Source: CAVSXS01 sp963767715
GTDB taxonomy: Bacteria > Chloroflexota > Ktedonobacteria > Ktedonobacterales > Ktedonobacteraceae
Assembly: GCA_963767715.1 (NCBI GenBank)
Contig: CAVYFA010000004.1
Location: 62,001-126,000 of the forward strand
Direction of reading: 5' to 3'
Length of the DNA: 64,000 bases
Shown here: in pieces, positions 52,167 through 60,700 of the stretch
Layout of the letters: each line of letters starts with the position of its first letter
Position numbering within the stretch: position 1 is the stretch's first letter
The notes under the pieces: model-generated
What the model was told of the DNA's origin: nothing
What the model saw: the letters and a program-made list of their open reading frames with translations, nothing else
The model's database searches: none
Translations under genes and position numbers: made by a program

Positions 52167-53209
52167 AAACCACGCGCCGCAACGCCGTAAGCGCCAACGC
52201 GACCGCGAGGGTCGCCCGTACAATACGACGATGGGTTTTGTGCGTAATGATCGTGTATTGTACGGGCGACCCTCGCGGTCGCCCTGGTAGTCCTGCTCGC
52301 CCTGCTTCCTTTGATTGCCCTCGCGGTCGCCCTGGCTGCTCTGGCTGCCCTGCTCGCCCTGCTCGCCTTGATTGCCCTCGCGCCCGCCCTGGCAATCTCC
52401 CTCTACTCTGCCTCTTCCTTCTCCTCCTCTTCGCCCTCATCGCCTGCAATACCCCCACAATCACCATTGGCACGGCGACCTCGCCAACCCCCAATGACAT
52501 CCCCGCCAGCGGCCAGCTCAACAGGTGGTATACGGTTGCACGCGGAGCTCAGGTGCGCTACGAGGATTGGAAGATCAGCGACGGGGACAATGATACCGTC
52601 ACGATTGCGCGTTTTGACCCCCATGACATTGCGCTAAGCGTGGCCTACCAGCCGAATATGCCCCTGTATGCCAGCCAGTGGATGCAGCAGGAGCACGCGC
52701 TGGCCATCATCAACGGTGGCTACTTCGATGCCAACGACAACGCGACGGCGCTGGTTATCTCGAATGGACAGGTATCTGGCAGTTCCTACACGGGTTTCGG
52801 CGGAATGCTGTGGGCCGATGCCAGTGGTAATATCGGCCTGCAATCGCTCAGCCAGCAGCCATATAGCCCGGAAGCGGCCATCACCCAGGCCGTTCAATCA
52901 TCCCCCACGTTAGTGCTGAACGGCAAGCGCACACACTTCAACGCGGATGCTTCGCAGAATCGCCGCAGCGTCGTAGCGATGGACACGCAGGGACGACTGT
53001 TGTTCATCGCCAGTCCAGGCGAGGTCTTCTCGCTCGATGAACTGGCCGGCCTGCTGGCTTCGTCAGACCTGTCGATCAAGATTGCCGTGAACCTCGACGG
53101 CGGGAGCTCCACCGGCCTGTACGTCAACGGTGGAAACGCGTCAGGTCAGCGCGTGGCAATCGATTCGCTGGTGAAGCTGCCGCTGGTGGTGATCCTGAAA
53201 GAAAAATAA
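52163..53209 (+). CDS. Phosphodiester glycosidase (NAGPA-type) lipoprotein with repeat-derived N-terminus
   Basis: 348 residues. The second half has the domain of human NAGPA and bacterial homologs: I-I-N-G-G-Y-F-D near 188, G-M-L-W-A-D, V-L-N-G-K-R, R-R-S-V-V-A-M-D and V-N-L-D-G-G-S-S-T-G-L-Y near 310. A lipobox L-I-A-C puts the lipidated Cys at 95, after a hydrophobic run. The 90 residues ahead of it are not a normal signal peptide: they are encoded by a perfect palindrome and GC-rich tandem units (G-R-P-G-type repeats). The original start may lie elsewhere. A role in hydrolysing sugar-phosphate linkages in wall polymers is inferred. Confidence 0.8.
   Translation: MKTTRRNAVSANATARVARTIRRWVLCVMIVYCTGDPRGRPGSPARPASFDCPRGRPGCSGCPARPARLDCPRARPGNLPLLCLFLLLLFALIACNTPTITIGTATSPTPNDIPASGQLNRWYTVARGAQVRYEDWKISDGDNDTVTIARFDPHDIALSVAYQPNMPLYASQWMQQEHALAIINGGYFDANDNATALVISNGQVSGSSYTGFGGMLWADASGNIGLQSLSQQPYSPEAAITQAVQSSPTLVLNGKRTHFNADASQNRRSVVAMDTQGRLLFIASPGEVFSLDELAGLLASSDLSIKIAVNLDGGSSTGLYVNGGNASGQRVAIDSLVKLPLVVILKEK
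52199..52282. repeat. 84-bp element with perfect 28-bp inverted repeats inside a coding region
   Basis: Positions 52199-52226 and 52255-52282 are exact inverted repeats (ends GCGACCGCGAGGGTCGCCCG). Followed to about 52395 by tandem CTCGCCCTG/GATTGCCCTCGCG units. It is in frame with the lipoprotein gene, of which it forms the N-terminus. Partial copies lie at 2889 and 33953. Confidence 0.8.
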
Positions 53210-53222
53210 CTCATCGGCCGTG

Positions 53223-53823
53223 TCACGTCTGCCTGAATATGTCATCGATCTTCCACTCGCCATTGCTGTCCCGCGTGAGCGTGACAATGTCATTGTTTAT
53301 GCCTTTTGAAGCGTGAACGAGTTTCAGATTGTTAGTGACGCTGTTGCCGCTGTCGCCTGTCGTACCATGCGTGCACGCGGTAACGCTGTCTTGAGTGAAG
53401 GCAGCAGCAAACGCTGCTTCCGAAATCGTTTGCTGCAAGCGTGCGGAGAACTGGTCGTAGGCTGAGGAGTAATCCGCTTGTTGCAGGGCGCTACAGAACG
53501 CGTCAAGCGTCCTATCAGGCGTGGAGCGGTTGACATAGCTGATGACGAAGAATGAAGCCACAGCAGCAAGTACTAGCACGATGAGGACACTTATCAGAAT
53601 CCAGATGCCGGCTCGACTTCTTCTCCGTACCGGTGGAGCGCTCGGGGCAAACGGCATCGGCGGCGGGTATGGCTGCAGAGCCGGGAAAGGAGGAGGAATT
53701 CGCTCCACCAGGAACGGCGAACGGTGGTACGCCTGGCTGCCACTGTGGTGGCCTATAGGGAATGGGTTCCGTTGGCCTGTTATATCCTTCTGGGAACCCT
53801 TCTCCCCACTGCTCTTCAGGCAT
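53223..53823 (-). pseudogene. Pro-rich membrane protein with DUF4878-like domain, frameshifted
   Basis: GAGGAG precedes ATG 53823; the product begins M-P-E-E-Q-W-G-E-G-F-P-E-G with a Pro-rich stretch. An extra base near 53700 shifts to the second frame, which continues P-P-P-F-P-A-L, R-R-R-S-R-A, one membrane helix and an NTF2-like extracellular domain (T-L-D-A-F-C-S-A-L-Q-Q-A-D-Y-S-S-A-Y) of the DUF4878 type. The span is one base over a multiple of three. Repaired length is about 199. Similar Pro-rich-plus-helix proteins are common in this organism. It is divergent from the G1-like gene. Confidence 0.7.
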
Positions 53824-53927
53824 AGCGACTCCTCCGCGTTCATTTCAAGTCTTGCACCACACGATACGCATAGTTTATCATATAAAAGCTGCGACGACCT
53901 GGCTGATACATACAATGAGAGGGGTGC

Positions 53928-55451
53928 ATGACCTCATTCAAAAAACCCTGCCGCGTGATGCTGCTGTATATACCGCTTGTCATGCTATTTTTTCTGTCGG
54001 GATGCGACGACGCGGGTCCGGCAATTTCCACCACGGTCAATCTGAAATTGCCTGCCCAGGCGCTGATTCACAAATTTGACCTCTCTGCCCGGCAGGGGCT
54101 GCGAGATCTCACCGCCGATTTTTCAGTTCGCCAATCCGGCGCGGATACCGGTATGATGCTGCTCCCAAGTGAAAAGGTCGAAATTTTTGCTTCCGGCTCT
54201 GCCAGCGTAGAGCCGGGCGGGAAACAGTCAGGGCCAGAAGGAACCTCGGCCTGTAATGAGCTGGCCATGCCGGAGCCTTCCCTGCCCTGTTATTCGGTCA
54301 TCTATAGCCTGGGCATCAACGGCCGCGCAAGCGAGGTCGGAACGCATGTTGGCTTTGATCCATCAATTATCGGCAACCTTTTTCTTGGGATAAATGCGCC
54401 CCATTTAGCCGGAAACGGCGGTTCTTACCACGTCACCGTCCTGGTTATCCCTCCAGAGACCTTTACCGGATTATGGGTGACGCCCACAAATGGTTTTAGC
54501 GTACAGGGTACAACGATGAGGTTGTCTGCCTACGTGTTTGCGCAAAACGCCATCATCGACCGGGTACAGTTTACGATGGCGGTCGTGACACAGGCGCCGG
54601 TACCCATCTGTGAAGCCCATAATAGCGGCGGCGATCTCTATACTTGCAATTGGAATGTCAGACTGAACGGTGCTCCATTCCACAACGGGCCGGTCACCCT
54701 CGGCTTCACGCTCAACGGCAACAGCCAGGGTGGAGTTGCGCTCGCCCCTGCCATCAATCCCGACGGCGCTCGCCAGGGAGCTGTCACATTCGTGGAAACG
54801 CAGCCCAACGACATCTATGCCGGCTATGCCGCCACAAATTTTGTCTCGTTCACGGCATACCAAAAAGTTACCGGAAGCTGGACGGTCCCGCCTGCGACCT
54901 GCTCCCCCGGCGAGACCTCAGCTTCGGCAATCTGGGTCGGCATGACCAGCGACTCCTCCGCCCAGAGCCTGCTGGCACAACTTGGCACAGACACCGATTG
55001 CTTCAACGGAACTCCCCAGTATTTCTTGTGGTGGGAAATGTTTCCTGCCCCATCCGTGCCACTCAACCGGCCACTGCATGCCGGTGATACCGCCACGGCC
55101 AGCGTCACGTTCCAGCAAGGCAGCTTTCAACTCAGCATGGATGTCCCGGCAGAAGGAGTACACTTTTCAATAACGAAGGCAGGTAATGTTTCCGATACGA
55201 GCGTAGCCGAGTGCATCGTCGAAGCTCCCACCATCATAGATAACCTCTCTACAAACCAGGGTCACGTCGCCCAGCTCACCAATTTCGGCCAGGTAAGCGT
55301 CCTCTGCCAGCTCAACAATAACCAGCCTATAGCAGATGGCCCCCAGGATGTCCTCTACCAGATGGAAACCGACGCGGGAATTGCAAAAGCAACCACCTCC
55401 ACCCTCGATCAAACCGGCTCCACATTTACCGTCCAATGGCAACACGGCTAG
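53928..55451 (+). CDS. Lipoprotein with a glutamic peptidase (G1/eqolisin-like) domain
   Basis: 507 residues. Signal with lipobox L-S-G-C (Cys26). A beta-rich region of unknown type covers 30-290. Residues about 298-480 follow the G1 peptidase pattern: a G-Y-A-A-T-N-F opening, a G-S-W-T-V-P strand, S-A-I-W-V-G, Q351 in L-L-A-Q-L-G-T-D, W-W-E-M-F-P, G-D-T-A-T-A-S-V, and A-E428-C-I-V-E432-A-P. In characterised members a Gln and a Glu form the catalytic pair; Gln351 and Glu428 or Glu432 are the candidates here. If right it would be an acid protease at the cell surface. AGAGGGG precedes ATG 53928. Confidence 0.7.
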   Translation: MTSFKKPCRVMLLYIPLVMLFFLSGCDDAGPAISTTVNLKLPAQALIHKFDLSARQGLRDLTADFSVRQSGADTGMMLLPSEKVEIFASGSASVEPGGKQSGPEGTSACNELAMPEPSLPCYSVIYSLGINGRASEVGTHVGFDPSIIGNLFLGINAPHLAGNGGSYHVTVLVIPPETFTGLWVTPTNGFSVQGTTMRLSAYVFAQNAIIDRVQFTMAVVTQAPVPICEAHNSGGDLYTCNWNVRLNGAPFHNGPVTLGFTLNGNSQGGVALAPAINPDGARQGAVTFVETQPNDIYAGYAATNFVSFTAYQKVTGSWTVPPATCSPGETSASAIWVGMTSDSSAQSLLAQLGTDTDCFNGTPQYFLWWEMFPAPSVPLNRPLHAGDTATASVTFQQGSFQLSMDVPAEGVHFSITKAGNVSDTSVAECIVEAPTIIDNLSTNQGHVAQLTNFGQVSVLCQLNNNQPIADGPQDVLYQMETDAGIAKATTSTLDQTGSTFTVQWQHG

Positions 55452-55514
55452 CGTTAATGTAGTAAGGATGGAGACCCTCGCATCGCTCTCCATCACTTTT
55501 CGTCTACAGCTTAA

Positions 55515-55733
55515 TCACCTGAAAGCTGCTGACATGAACGATTGCCTGCGAGCTGACCAAGACGAACCAGGCGTACTCTGCTGAAATTGAAAATTGCTTT
55601 GATCAGTCCCTTGAAGAGTGGTTCTCGTACCTCCTCCAACCACAGGACGGCCACAATTTCCACAGTAGGCAGTGCCCTCCACATAGGGAGTATTACAGTT
55701 CGCACAAAGATTTTTAATGTCCTGGGTAGTCAT
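55515..55733 (-). CDS. Short zinc-ribbon protein
   Basis: 72 residues. A zinc ribbon C-A-N-C-...-Y-C-G-N-C-G-R-P covers residues 10-29 and the remainder is polar, Ser/Gln-rich and ends without a domain. AAGGAGGG precedes ATG 55733. Many Ktedonobacteria-type membrane proteins begin with such a ribbon followed by a linker and a membrane helix, so this may be a 3'-truncated member; alternative frames downstream did not restore a helix. Confidence 0.6.
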   Translation of the reverse strand: MTTQDIKNLCANCNTPYVEGTAYCGNCGRPVVGGGTRTTLQGTDQSNFQFQQSTPGSSWSARRQSFMSAAFR

Positions 55734-56198
55734 TCAAGACCCTCCTTACCAACTTAGCAAGTATAATATTGGGCATGTTCACGACACCAAAAAAGGCAAT
55801 GTTTACATTTGAAAATAGTTCTTTTCAATGAAATATACGGGGTTCTTCATCACTTTAGAAGAGTTTTACCATGAAGTGATATAAGCCGCCTCTACTCGTC
55901 TCAATGTCGCTGAACTCTCCCACATGCTGATTGACTTGCCCGTGTAGCTGGAGTGTTATACAAACAAAAGTAGGGGCCGGTTTACCGTGCCCACAGCCGA
56001 TTTATCGGCCAGTCCGCTGATCACAATCACAACAGCCACCACCGCCATCTTGAAGTACGCAACAACTTCTGGTATCCTCTACCCATCACTCACTTGCACG
56101 GCGCTGAGTGGGGAGTATCTCATACGTAGGCGGAGATGCCATTTTCCCGAAAATGAAAAATACCATGACGATAAGCGTTTTATGGAGGGGACATAAAG
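55734..56198. other. Intergenic region, mostly featureless
   Basis: Contains repeat copy C at 55973-56012. No ribosome-site-bearing frame of note; an AT-rich 5' half and a short plus-strand frame without a start site. Confidence 0.4.
55973..56012. repeat. Dispersed palindrome, copy C (diverged)
   Basis: GGGGCCGGTTTACCG..CCGATTTATCGGCC is related to 840-880 and 62083-62123 with several changes, and lacks similarity in its right flank. Confidence 0.55.
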
Positions 56199-56369
56199 AT
56201 GCAAGACTATATTGAGAAAATTTACGAGGAACTGCAAGCCATTCGAGAAACCCTTGAGATTTTGCAGGATGAAGAACTGATGAAAGTTATTAATGAGAGC
56301 ATGGAGGCTTTACAAAACTCTGATACCATCTCTCTTGAGGAAGCCAGGCGAATACTCGGATTAGAGTAA
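56199..56369 (+). CDS. 56-residue helical protein, possible antitoxin-like partner
   Basis: Good GGAGGGG site before ATG 56199. Highly acidic and helical: I-E-K-I-Y-E-E-L-Q-A-I-R-E-T, then D-E-E-L-M-K-V-I and S-L-E-E-A-R-R-I-L-G-L. The last motif resembles small antitoxins and the ends of Phd/RelB-type regulators, but no family is secure. A nuclease-like gene starts 110 bases downstream on the same strand. Too short for most gene callers. Confidence 0.6.
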   Translation: MQDYIEKIYEELQAIRETLEILQDEELMKVINESMEALQNSDTISLEEARRILGLE

Positions 56370-56479
56370 AATGACCAATTACTAACAAGGCTCTCCAAAT
56401 TCCAATTGCTCAGTTTCTCAAGTTTTGAATAACTGACCAAGTCATTTTCAGCAGATTAAGTATAAATAGGAGTAGAAAC

Positions 56480-56863
56480 ATGGCTGTTGCAATTCCAGGA
56501 GTTGATGATTGGAAGAGCTTTGAGAAGTACGCTCAACAGTACTTCTCAAAGCTTTGGGGTATCGAGCTTCGAGAACGACCGGTAAGTATCTCTGGTCTAG
56601 TACCTTGGAAATTTGATCTTGTGAGCATAGATGGCCATTTTGTTGGCGACGCGAAATGGCTCAAAAATATTAAAGTTCCTGCGGCTAAATGGCAGGCCAT
56701 CGCTGAATATATATGGCTTCTCCAGAAAGTGTCGGCGGACAAAGTTTTCATGGTATTCGGGCAGCACTCTGAAGTTGCTGAACGATATTTAAAGCGTATT
56801 CGTCCGCTGACCCATCCGGTAGAGTTCTACTTCCTTGATGGCTCTGGATGCCACCTTTTGTAA
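56480..56863 (+). CDS. PD-(D/E)XK nuclease-like protein
   Basis: 127 residues. The core F-D-L-V-S-I-D-G-H-F-V-G-D-A-K-W gives the Asp and D-A-K of a PD-(D/E)XK fold (D-x10-D-A-K), followed by a helix (W-Q-A-I-A-E-Y-I-W-L-L) and the strand K-V-F-M-V-F-G. AGGAG precedes ATG 56480. AT-richer than neighbours. It follows a short acidic gene, so a toxin-antitoxin or restriction-like unit is possible. No catalytic proof can be had from sequence alone. Confidence 0.65.
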   Translation: MAVAIPGVDDWKSFEKYAQQYFSKLWGIELRERPVSISGLVPWKFDLVSIDGHFVGDAKWLKNIKVPAAKWQAIAEYIWLLQKVSADKVFMVFGQHSEVAERYLKRIRPLTHPVEFYFLDGSGCHLL

Positions 56864-56970
56864 CGCAATTTTACTATCTGGGGGAGGTATTTCCTATTCA
56901 GAACAATTCAAAATCTGTAAGCTTAGCAAATAATATCACGTTAAGAAGATGATGCAACCTTATCTCATCT

Positions 56971-58720
56971 CTATCCCATCCCCAGCCGAATCTCCTCCCC
57001 TATCACCCCAACCGCCTCTTCCATCGCCACAACCCTGCTCTCCCTACTCGAACGCATCGTCAATTCAACCCCGCCATTCTTCAGCGAACGCCTGCTCACT
57101 ACCGCACGTATCGGCAACCCGATCAGATCGGCGTCGTTGAACTTGACCCCGGCGCTTTCGGCGCGGTCATCATAAAGCACTTCGACCCCCGCAGCGCACA
57201 AATCCTCGTAAAGCTGCTCGGCGGCCCGGCGGTGTTCCTCGCGTTCCAGGTCCAACCCCACCAGCGCCACTTGGTAAGGCGCGATGCTGAAAGGCCAGGT
57301 AATGCCCTTCTCATCATGGTTTTGCTCGACCACCGTCGCCAGGATGCGCCCGATCCCTATGCCGTAGCTGCCCATGTGCAGCGGGCGCGCCACACCTCCG
57401 GCATCCAGGTAGGCTGTGCCGAAGAGGTCGCTGTACATCGTACCAGGCTTGAAGATGTGGCCAATCTCGCAGCCGCGCACAGCGTGCAGCCTGCCTTTGC
57501 CACCGCAGCGCCCGCAGACCGCCCCATCCGGCGCCGAGGCGATGTCTTCCCACACATCCACGCGATAATCGCGCGGGTAATTGACGTTCTTGAGGTGATA
57601 ATCCGCCCGGTTGGCCCCGGCAACGAAATTGCTGCCCTGCCTGAGCGAGATGTCGGCCACAACGAAAACCCGGTCATCTTTTCCCACCGGCGATGTATAG
57701 CCCGCGACAACTCCTACCAGGGCGAGTTCTTCCGGCGTGGCCAGCCGCAGATCAGCCGCGTTGATGCCGGCGCGATACAGCGTGTTCGCCAGCTTGACCT
57801 CGTTGATCTCCAGGTCGCCGCGCACCATCGCCATCACTACCCACCCACCGCCAGAGTAGCAGACGGACTTCATAGTTTTCGTCACCGGCACACCAAGGAA
57901 CTCCACGACCGCGCTGATGGACTCGCGTCCAGGCGTATAGACCTCCTCCAGCATAGCTTCCTCCTCGTCCGGCAAACCAGCGCGCACGAATTCGGCCTTC
58001 TCTCTATTGGCAGCGTAGCCGCAGCTATCGCAGAGCATAGCATCGTCCTCGCCCGCCTCCGTCACAGCGAGGAACTCCTGCGAATTCTTTGCCGCCAATC
58101 GCGCCGCTATCGGCCTCCACAACGAGGAAGCGCAGGCCACAGCGCGTGAAGATGGTGTGGTAGGCCGCCGCCATCCTGCGATAGCTGATATCGAGTCCGG
58201 CCTCATCGGCATCGAAGCTGTACAGGTCCTTCATCAGGAATTCGCGCACCCGCAGCAATCCCCCACGCGGGCGCGGCTCATCACGCATCTTCATCTGCAC
58301 CTGGTAGATGAGCTGGGGAAGGTCGCGATAGCTGCGCACAAACTCGGAGACCAGCAGGGTAACGACCTCTTCATGCGTCGGACTGAGCGCCATGTCGCGC
58401 CCACGCCGGTCCTTCAGCCTGAAAAGAACATCGCCCATCTTCTCCGCGCGTGATGGCCCTCCCTCGGCAGGCCGCGTCTCCCACATCTCCCTCGGCTGCA
58501 AGACAGGCATCGAAATCTCCTGGCCGCCCGCGCGATCCATTTCCTCGCGCACGATCTGCGTAATCTTGCGCATGACCCGCTGCCCCAGCGGCAGGAAGCT
58601 ATAGATGCCGGCCGTCAACTGCCGTACATACCCCCCGCGCACCAGCAACTCCTGGCTTCCCCCCTCTGAATCGCGCGGAACCTCCCGCAACGTTTTAGTA
58701 AGTTGTCTAGAGATGCGCAT
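56971..58720 (-). pseudogene. proS: Prolyl-tRNA synthetase, bacterial type, with one frameshift
   Basis: Starts one base after the stop of the archaeal-type proS and has no ribosome site of its own, so it would be translated by coupling. Bacterial signatures are L-L-V-R-G-G-Y-V-R-Q-L-T-A-G-I-Y-S, T-H-E-E-V-V-T-L-L near 120, R-P-R-G-G-L-L-R-V-R-E-F motif 2, an inserted zinc-like C-x2-C...C-x2-C, and M-G-S-Y-G-I-G-I-G-R motif 3. An extra A in an AAA run near 58088 breaks the frame in G-G-K-N-S; removing it gives a full 582-residue enzyme. The frame is otherwise fully conserved, so sequencing error is quite possible. Confidence 0.85.
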
Positions 58721-58721
58721 A

Positions 58722-60170
58722 TCAATACGCCCGCGCGAAAACAGCCTCGCAAGTAGCAGGTTTGCCGCTATAAATGCTGCTGCCGCCCACACCCCCTTCT
58801 GGCTGGTCGAAGGGAATCACGCGCAGCGTCGCCTTCGTCTCTTCCTTGATGGCCAGTTCTGCCTCGCTGTCCTCAGCCCACTTTACACGCGCGAAGCCGC
58901 GCTGCTCGATGATCTGCTTGAACTCGTCGTAGCTCTCAGTGTAGAACGTGTTCTTCTCCCGGAACTCCAGGGCTCGCAGGAAAAGGGCGCGCTGTATCTC
59001 GTCCAGCAGTACGGGTAGGCGCGTCTCAAGAGCATCGATGGAGACGAACTCTTTGGCGCGGTTGTCTCGTCGCACCAGCACGACACTGTTGTTCTGCACG
59101 TCGCGCGGGCCGATCTCCATACGCAGCGGCACGCCGCGCAGCTCCCATTCGTTGAACTTCCAGCCCGGCGTATTCTCGCTCATGTCTGTCTTGATGCGCA
59201 CCTTGCCCTTGAGCATCTTTTGTATGCGCATCACCATCTCACTCACCGCCTCTTTATCCGTGTCTTTACGCCAGATGGGAACGATCACGACCTGGTAGGG
59301 CGCGACGCGTGGCGGAATAATCAGGCCGGAACTGTCGCCATGCACCATGATAAGGCCGCCGATGGTGCGCGTGCTGAGTCCCCAACTGGTCGTGGCGCAG
59401 TATTTGCGCTGCCCATCGGCATCGAGGAACTGAATGTCGAAGCTCTTCGCGAAATTGTGGCCGAGGTTATGGCTCGTCCCCGCCTGCAACGCCTTACCAT
59501 CGCCCATCATCGCCTCAATGGCGTAGGTGCGCAGCGCGCCGGCGAACTTCTCGTTTACGCTCTTGCGGCCAGTCAGCACCGGGATGGCCAGGTCCTCTTC
59601 CGCAAAGGCGCGATAAACCTCCAGCATCATTCGCGTGCGCTCCTCCGCCTCCTCCAGGCTGCGGTGCGCGGTATGGCCCTCCTGCCACAAGAACTCGGTC
59701 GTGCGCAAGAAGAGCGTTGTACGCTTCTCCCAGCGCATGACGTTGTTCCACAGATTAATCAGGATCGGCAGGTCGCGATAGCTCTGCACCCATTTCGCGT
59801 AGCTGTACCCGATGATGGTTTCGCTGGTTGGGCGAATCGCCAGCGGCTCCTCCAGTTCCTCGCCGCCTCCGCGTGTCACCCAGGCAAGCTCAGGCGCGAA
59901 ACCCTCCACGTGCTCGGCCTCTTTCTCCAGGAAACTGCGTGGGATCAGCAGCGGGAAGTACGCATTCACCACGTCGGTTTCCTTGAAACGCGCATCCAGA
60001 AGGTGCTGGATATTCTCCCAGATGGCATAGCCGTAAGGCCGAATAATCATGCAGCCGCGCACGGGCGCATAGTCGGCCAGTTCCGCCTTGCGCACGACCT
60101 GGTTATACCACTGTGAAAAGTTATCTTCCTGGTCGATAATCTCCTCAACATATTTTTCTTCGGCAGCCAT
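58722..60170 (-). CDS. proS: Prolyl-tRNA synthetase, archaeal/eukaryotic type
   Basis: 482 residues, the short type without the bacterial editing insert. Marks are D-F-S-Q-W-Y-N near the start, G-C-M-I-I-R-P-Y-G-Y-A-I-W-E, R-P-T-S-E-T-I-I near 126, motif 2 R-T-T-E-F-L-W-Q-E-G-H-T-A-H and motif 3 G-L-S-T-R-T-I-G-G-L-I, plus the C-terminal zinc-like segment ending E-A-V-F-A-R-A-Y. The enzyme charges tRNA-Pro. AAAGGAAG supports the ATG at 60170. First gene after a T-box, followed immediately by the bacterial-type enzyme. The archaeal type is known in several bacterial lineages. Confidence 0.95.
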   Translation of the reverse strand: MAAEEKYVEEIIDQEDNFSQWYNQVVRKAELADYAPVRGCMIIRPYGYAIWENIQHLLDARFKETDVVNAYFPLLIPRSFLEKEAEHVEGFAPELAWVTRGGGEELEEPLAIRPTSETIIGYSYAKWVQSYRDLPILINLWNNVMRWEKRTTLFLRTTEFLWQEGHTAHRSLEEAEERTRMMLEVYRAFAEEDLAIPVLTGRKSVNEKFAGALRTYAIEAMMGDGKALQAGTSHNLGHNFAKSFDIQFLDADGQRKYCATTSWGLSTRTIGGLIMVHGDSSGLIIPPRVAPYQVVIVPIWRKDTDKEAVSEMVMRIQKMLKGKVRIKTDMSENTPGWKFNEWELRGVPLRMEIGPRDVQNNSVVLVRRDNRAKEFVSIDALETRLPVLLDEIQRALFLRALEFREKNTFYTESYDEFKQIIEQRGFARVKWAEDSEAELAIKEETKATLRVIPFDQPEGGVGGSSIYSGKPATCEAVFARAY

Positions 60171-60219
60171 AAACGCTTCCTTTCTCTGCACAACGATGTG
60201 CATATGTTCAACAGGCCAT

Positions 60220-60250
60220 AAAAAAACTCGCCCTCGTCTTGAAGGGCGAG
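60220..60250 (-). terminator. Intrinsic terminator of the proS T-box
   Basis: CTCGCCCT and AGGGCGAG form the stem, followed on the minus strand by seven T. Confidence 0.88.
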
Positions 60251-60499
60251 CCTGTTGCTCGTGGTACCACCTTGCCTGGGCCGCGCCTCACAGCACAGCC
60301 CCACTCACGCAGTCTCTCATAGTCTCGGTGCAATGAGGTTAACTGCTCCCCCTGTAACGGTGGGGGGCCGGTCAGCTTCTCGCTGACGCTCTCAGGTGGG
60401 TTCGACGCGGCCTTATCTACCGGCTTGCACTCTCCCGGTTCGCTGCTGGACCTCGCCCGCATCTACTGATCCTGGTCGGCGCGTTCTCTCTGTTTTGCT
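60220..60499 (-). promoter_or_regulatory. T-box riboswitch, proline type
   Basis: The leader from about 60499 down carries the T-box AAGGTGGTACCACGAGCA (60255-60272) and ends in the terminator. Uncharged tRNA-Pro should promote read-through into both proS genes. The specifier codon was not assigned. Confidence 0.88.
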
Positions 60500-60505
60500 G
60501 CGCTA

Positions 60506-60534
60506 AGAATACATGAATGCAGGGAAACTGTCAA
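60506..60534 (-). promoter_or_regulatory. Promoter of the proS operon
   Basis: Consensus TTGACA, 17-bp spacer, TATTCT on the minus strand, 7 bases before the expected transcript start. Confidence 0.8.
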
Positions 60535-60700
60535 GCGTTCTATCTCGGTGACCCACTTCACGTTGCCATTGTGAACTGGTACCTACCTTCGCCCTCGTTT
60601 CCCGGCTATACTTTAGGTAGAGCTATAAGTTGCAGAGGTTGATAGGGTATATTGAAAAATCTCTTATGATGTCTGAAGTATTCGCACGGAGGAAAAGTCC

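Noticed and set aside
59220..60116. Plus-strand frame opposite proS
   Set aside because: Shadow of the synthetase; no supporting signals.
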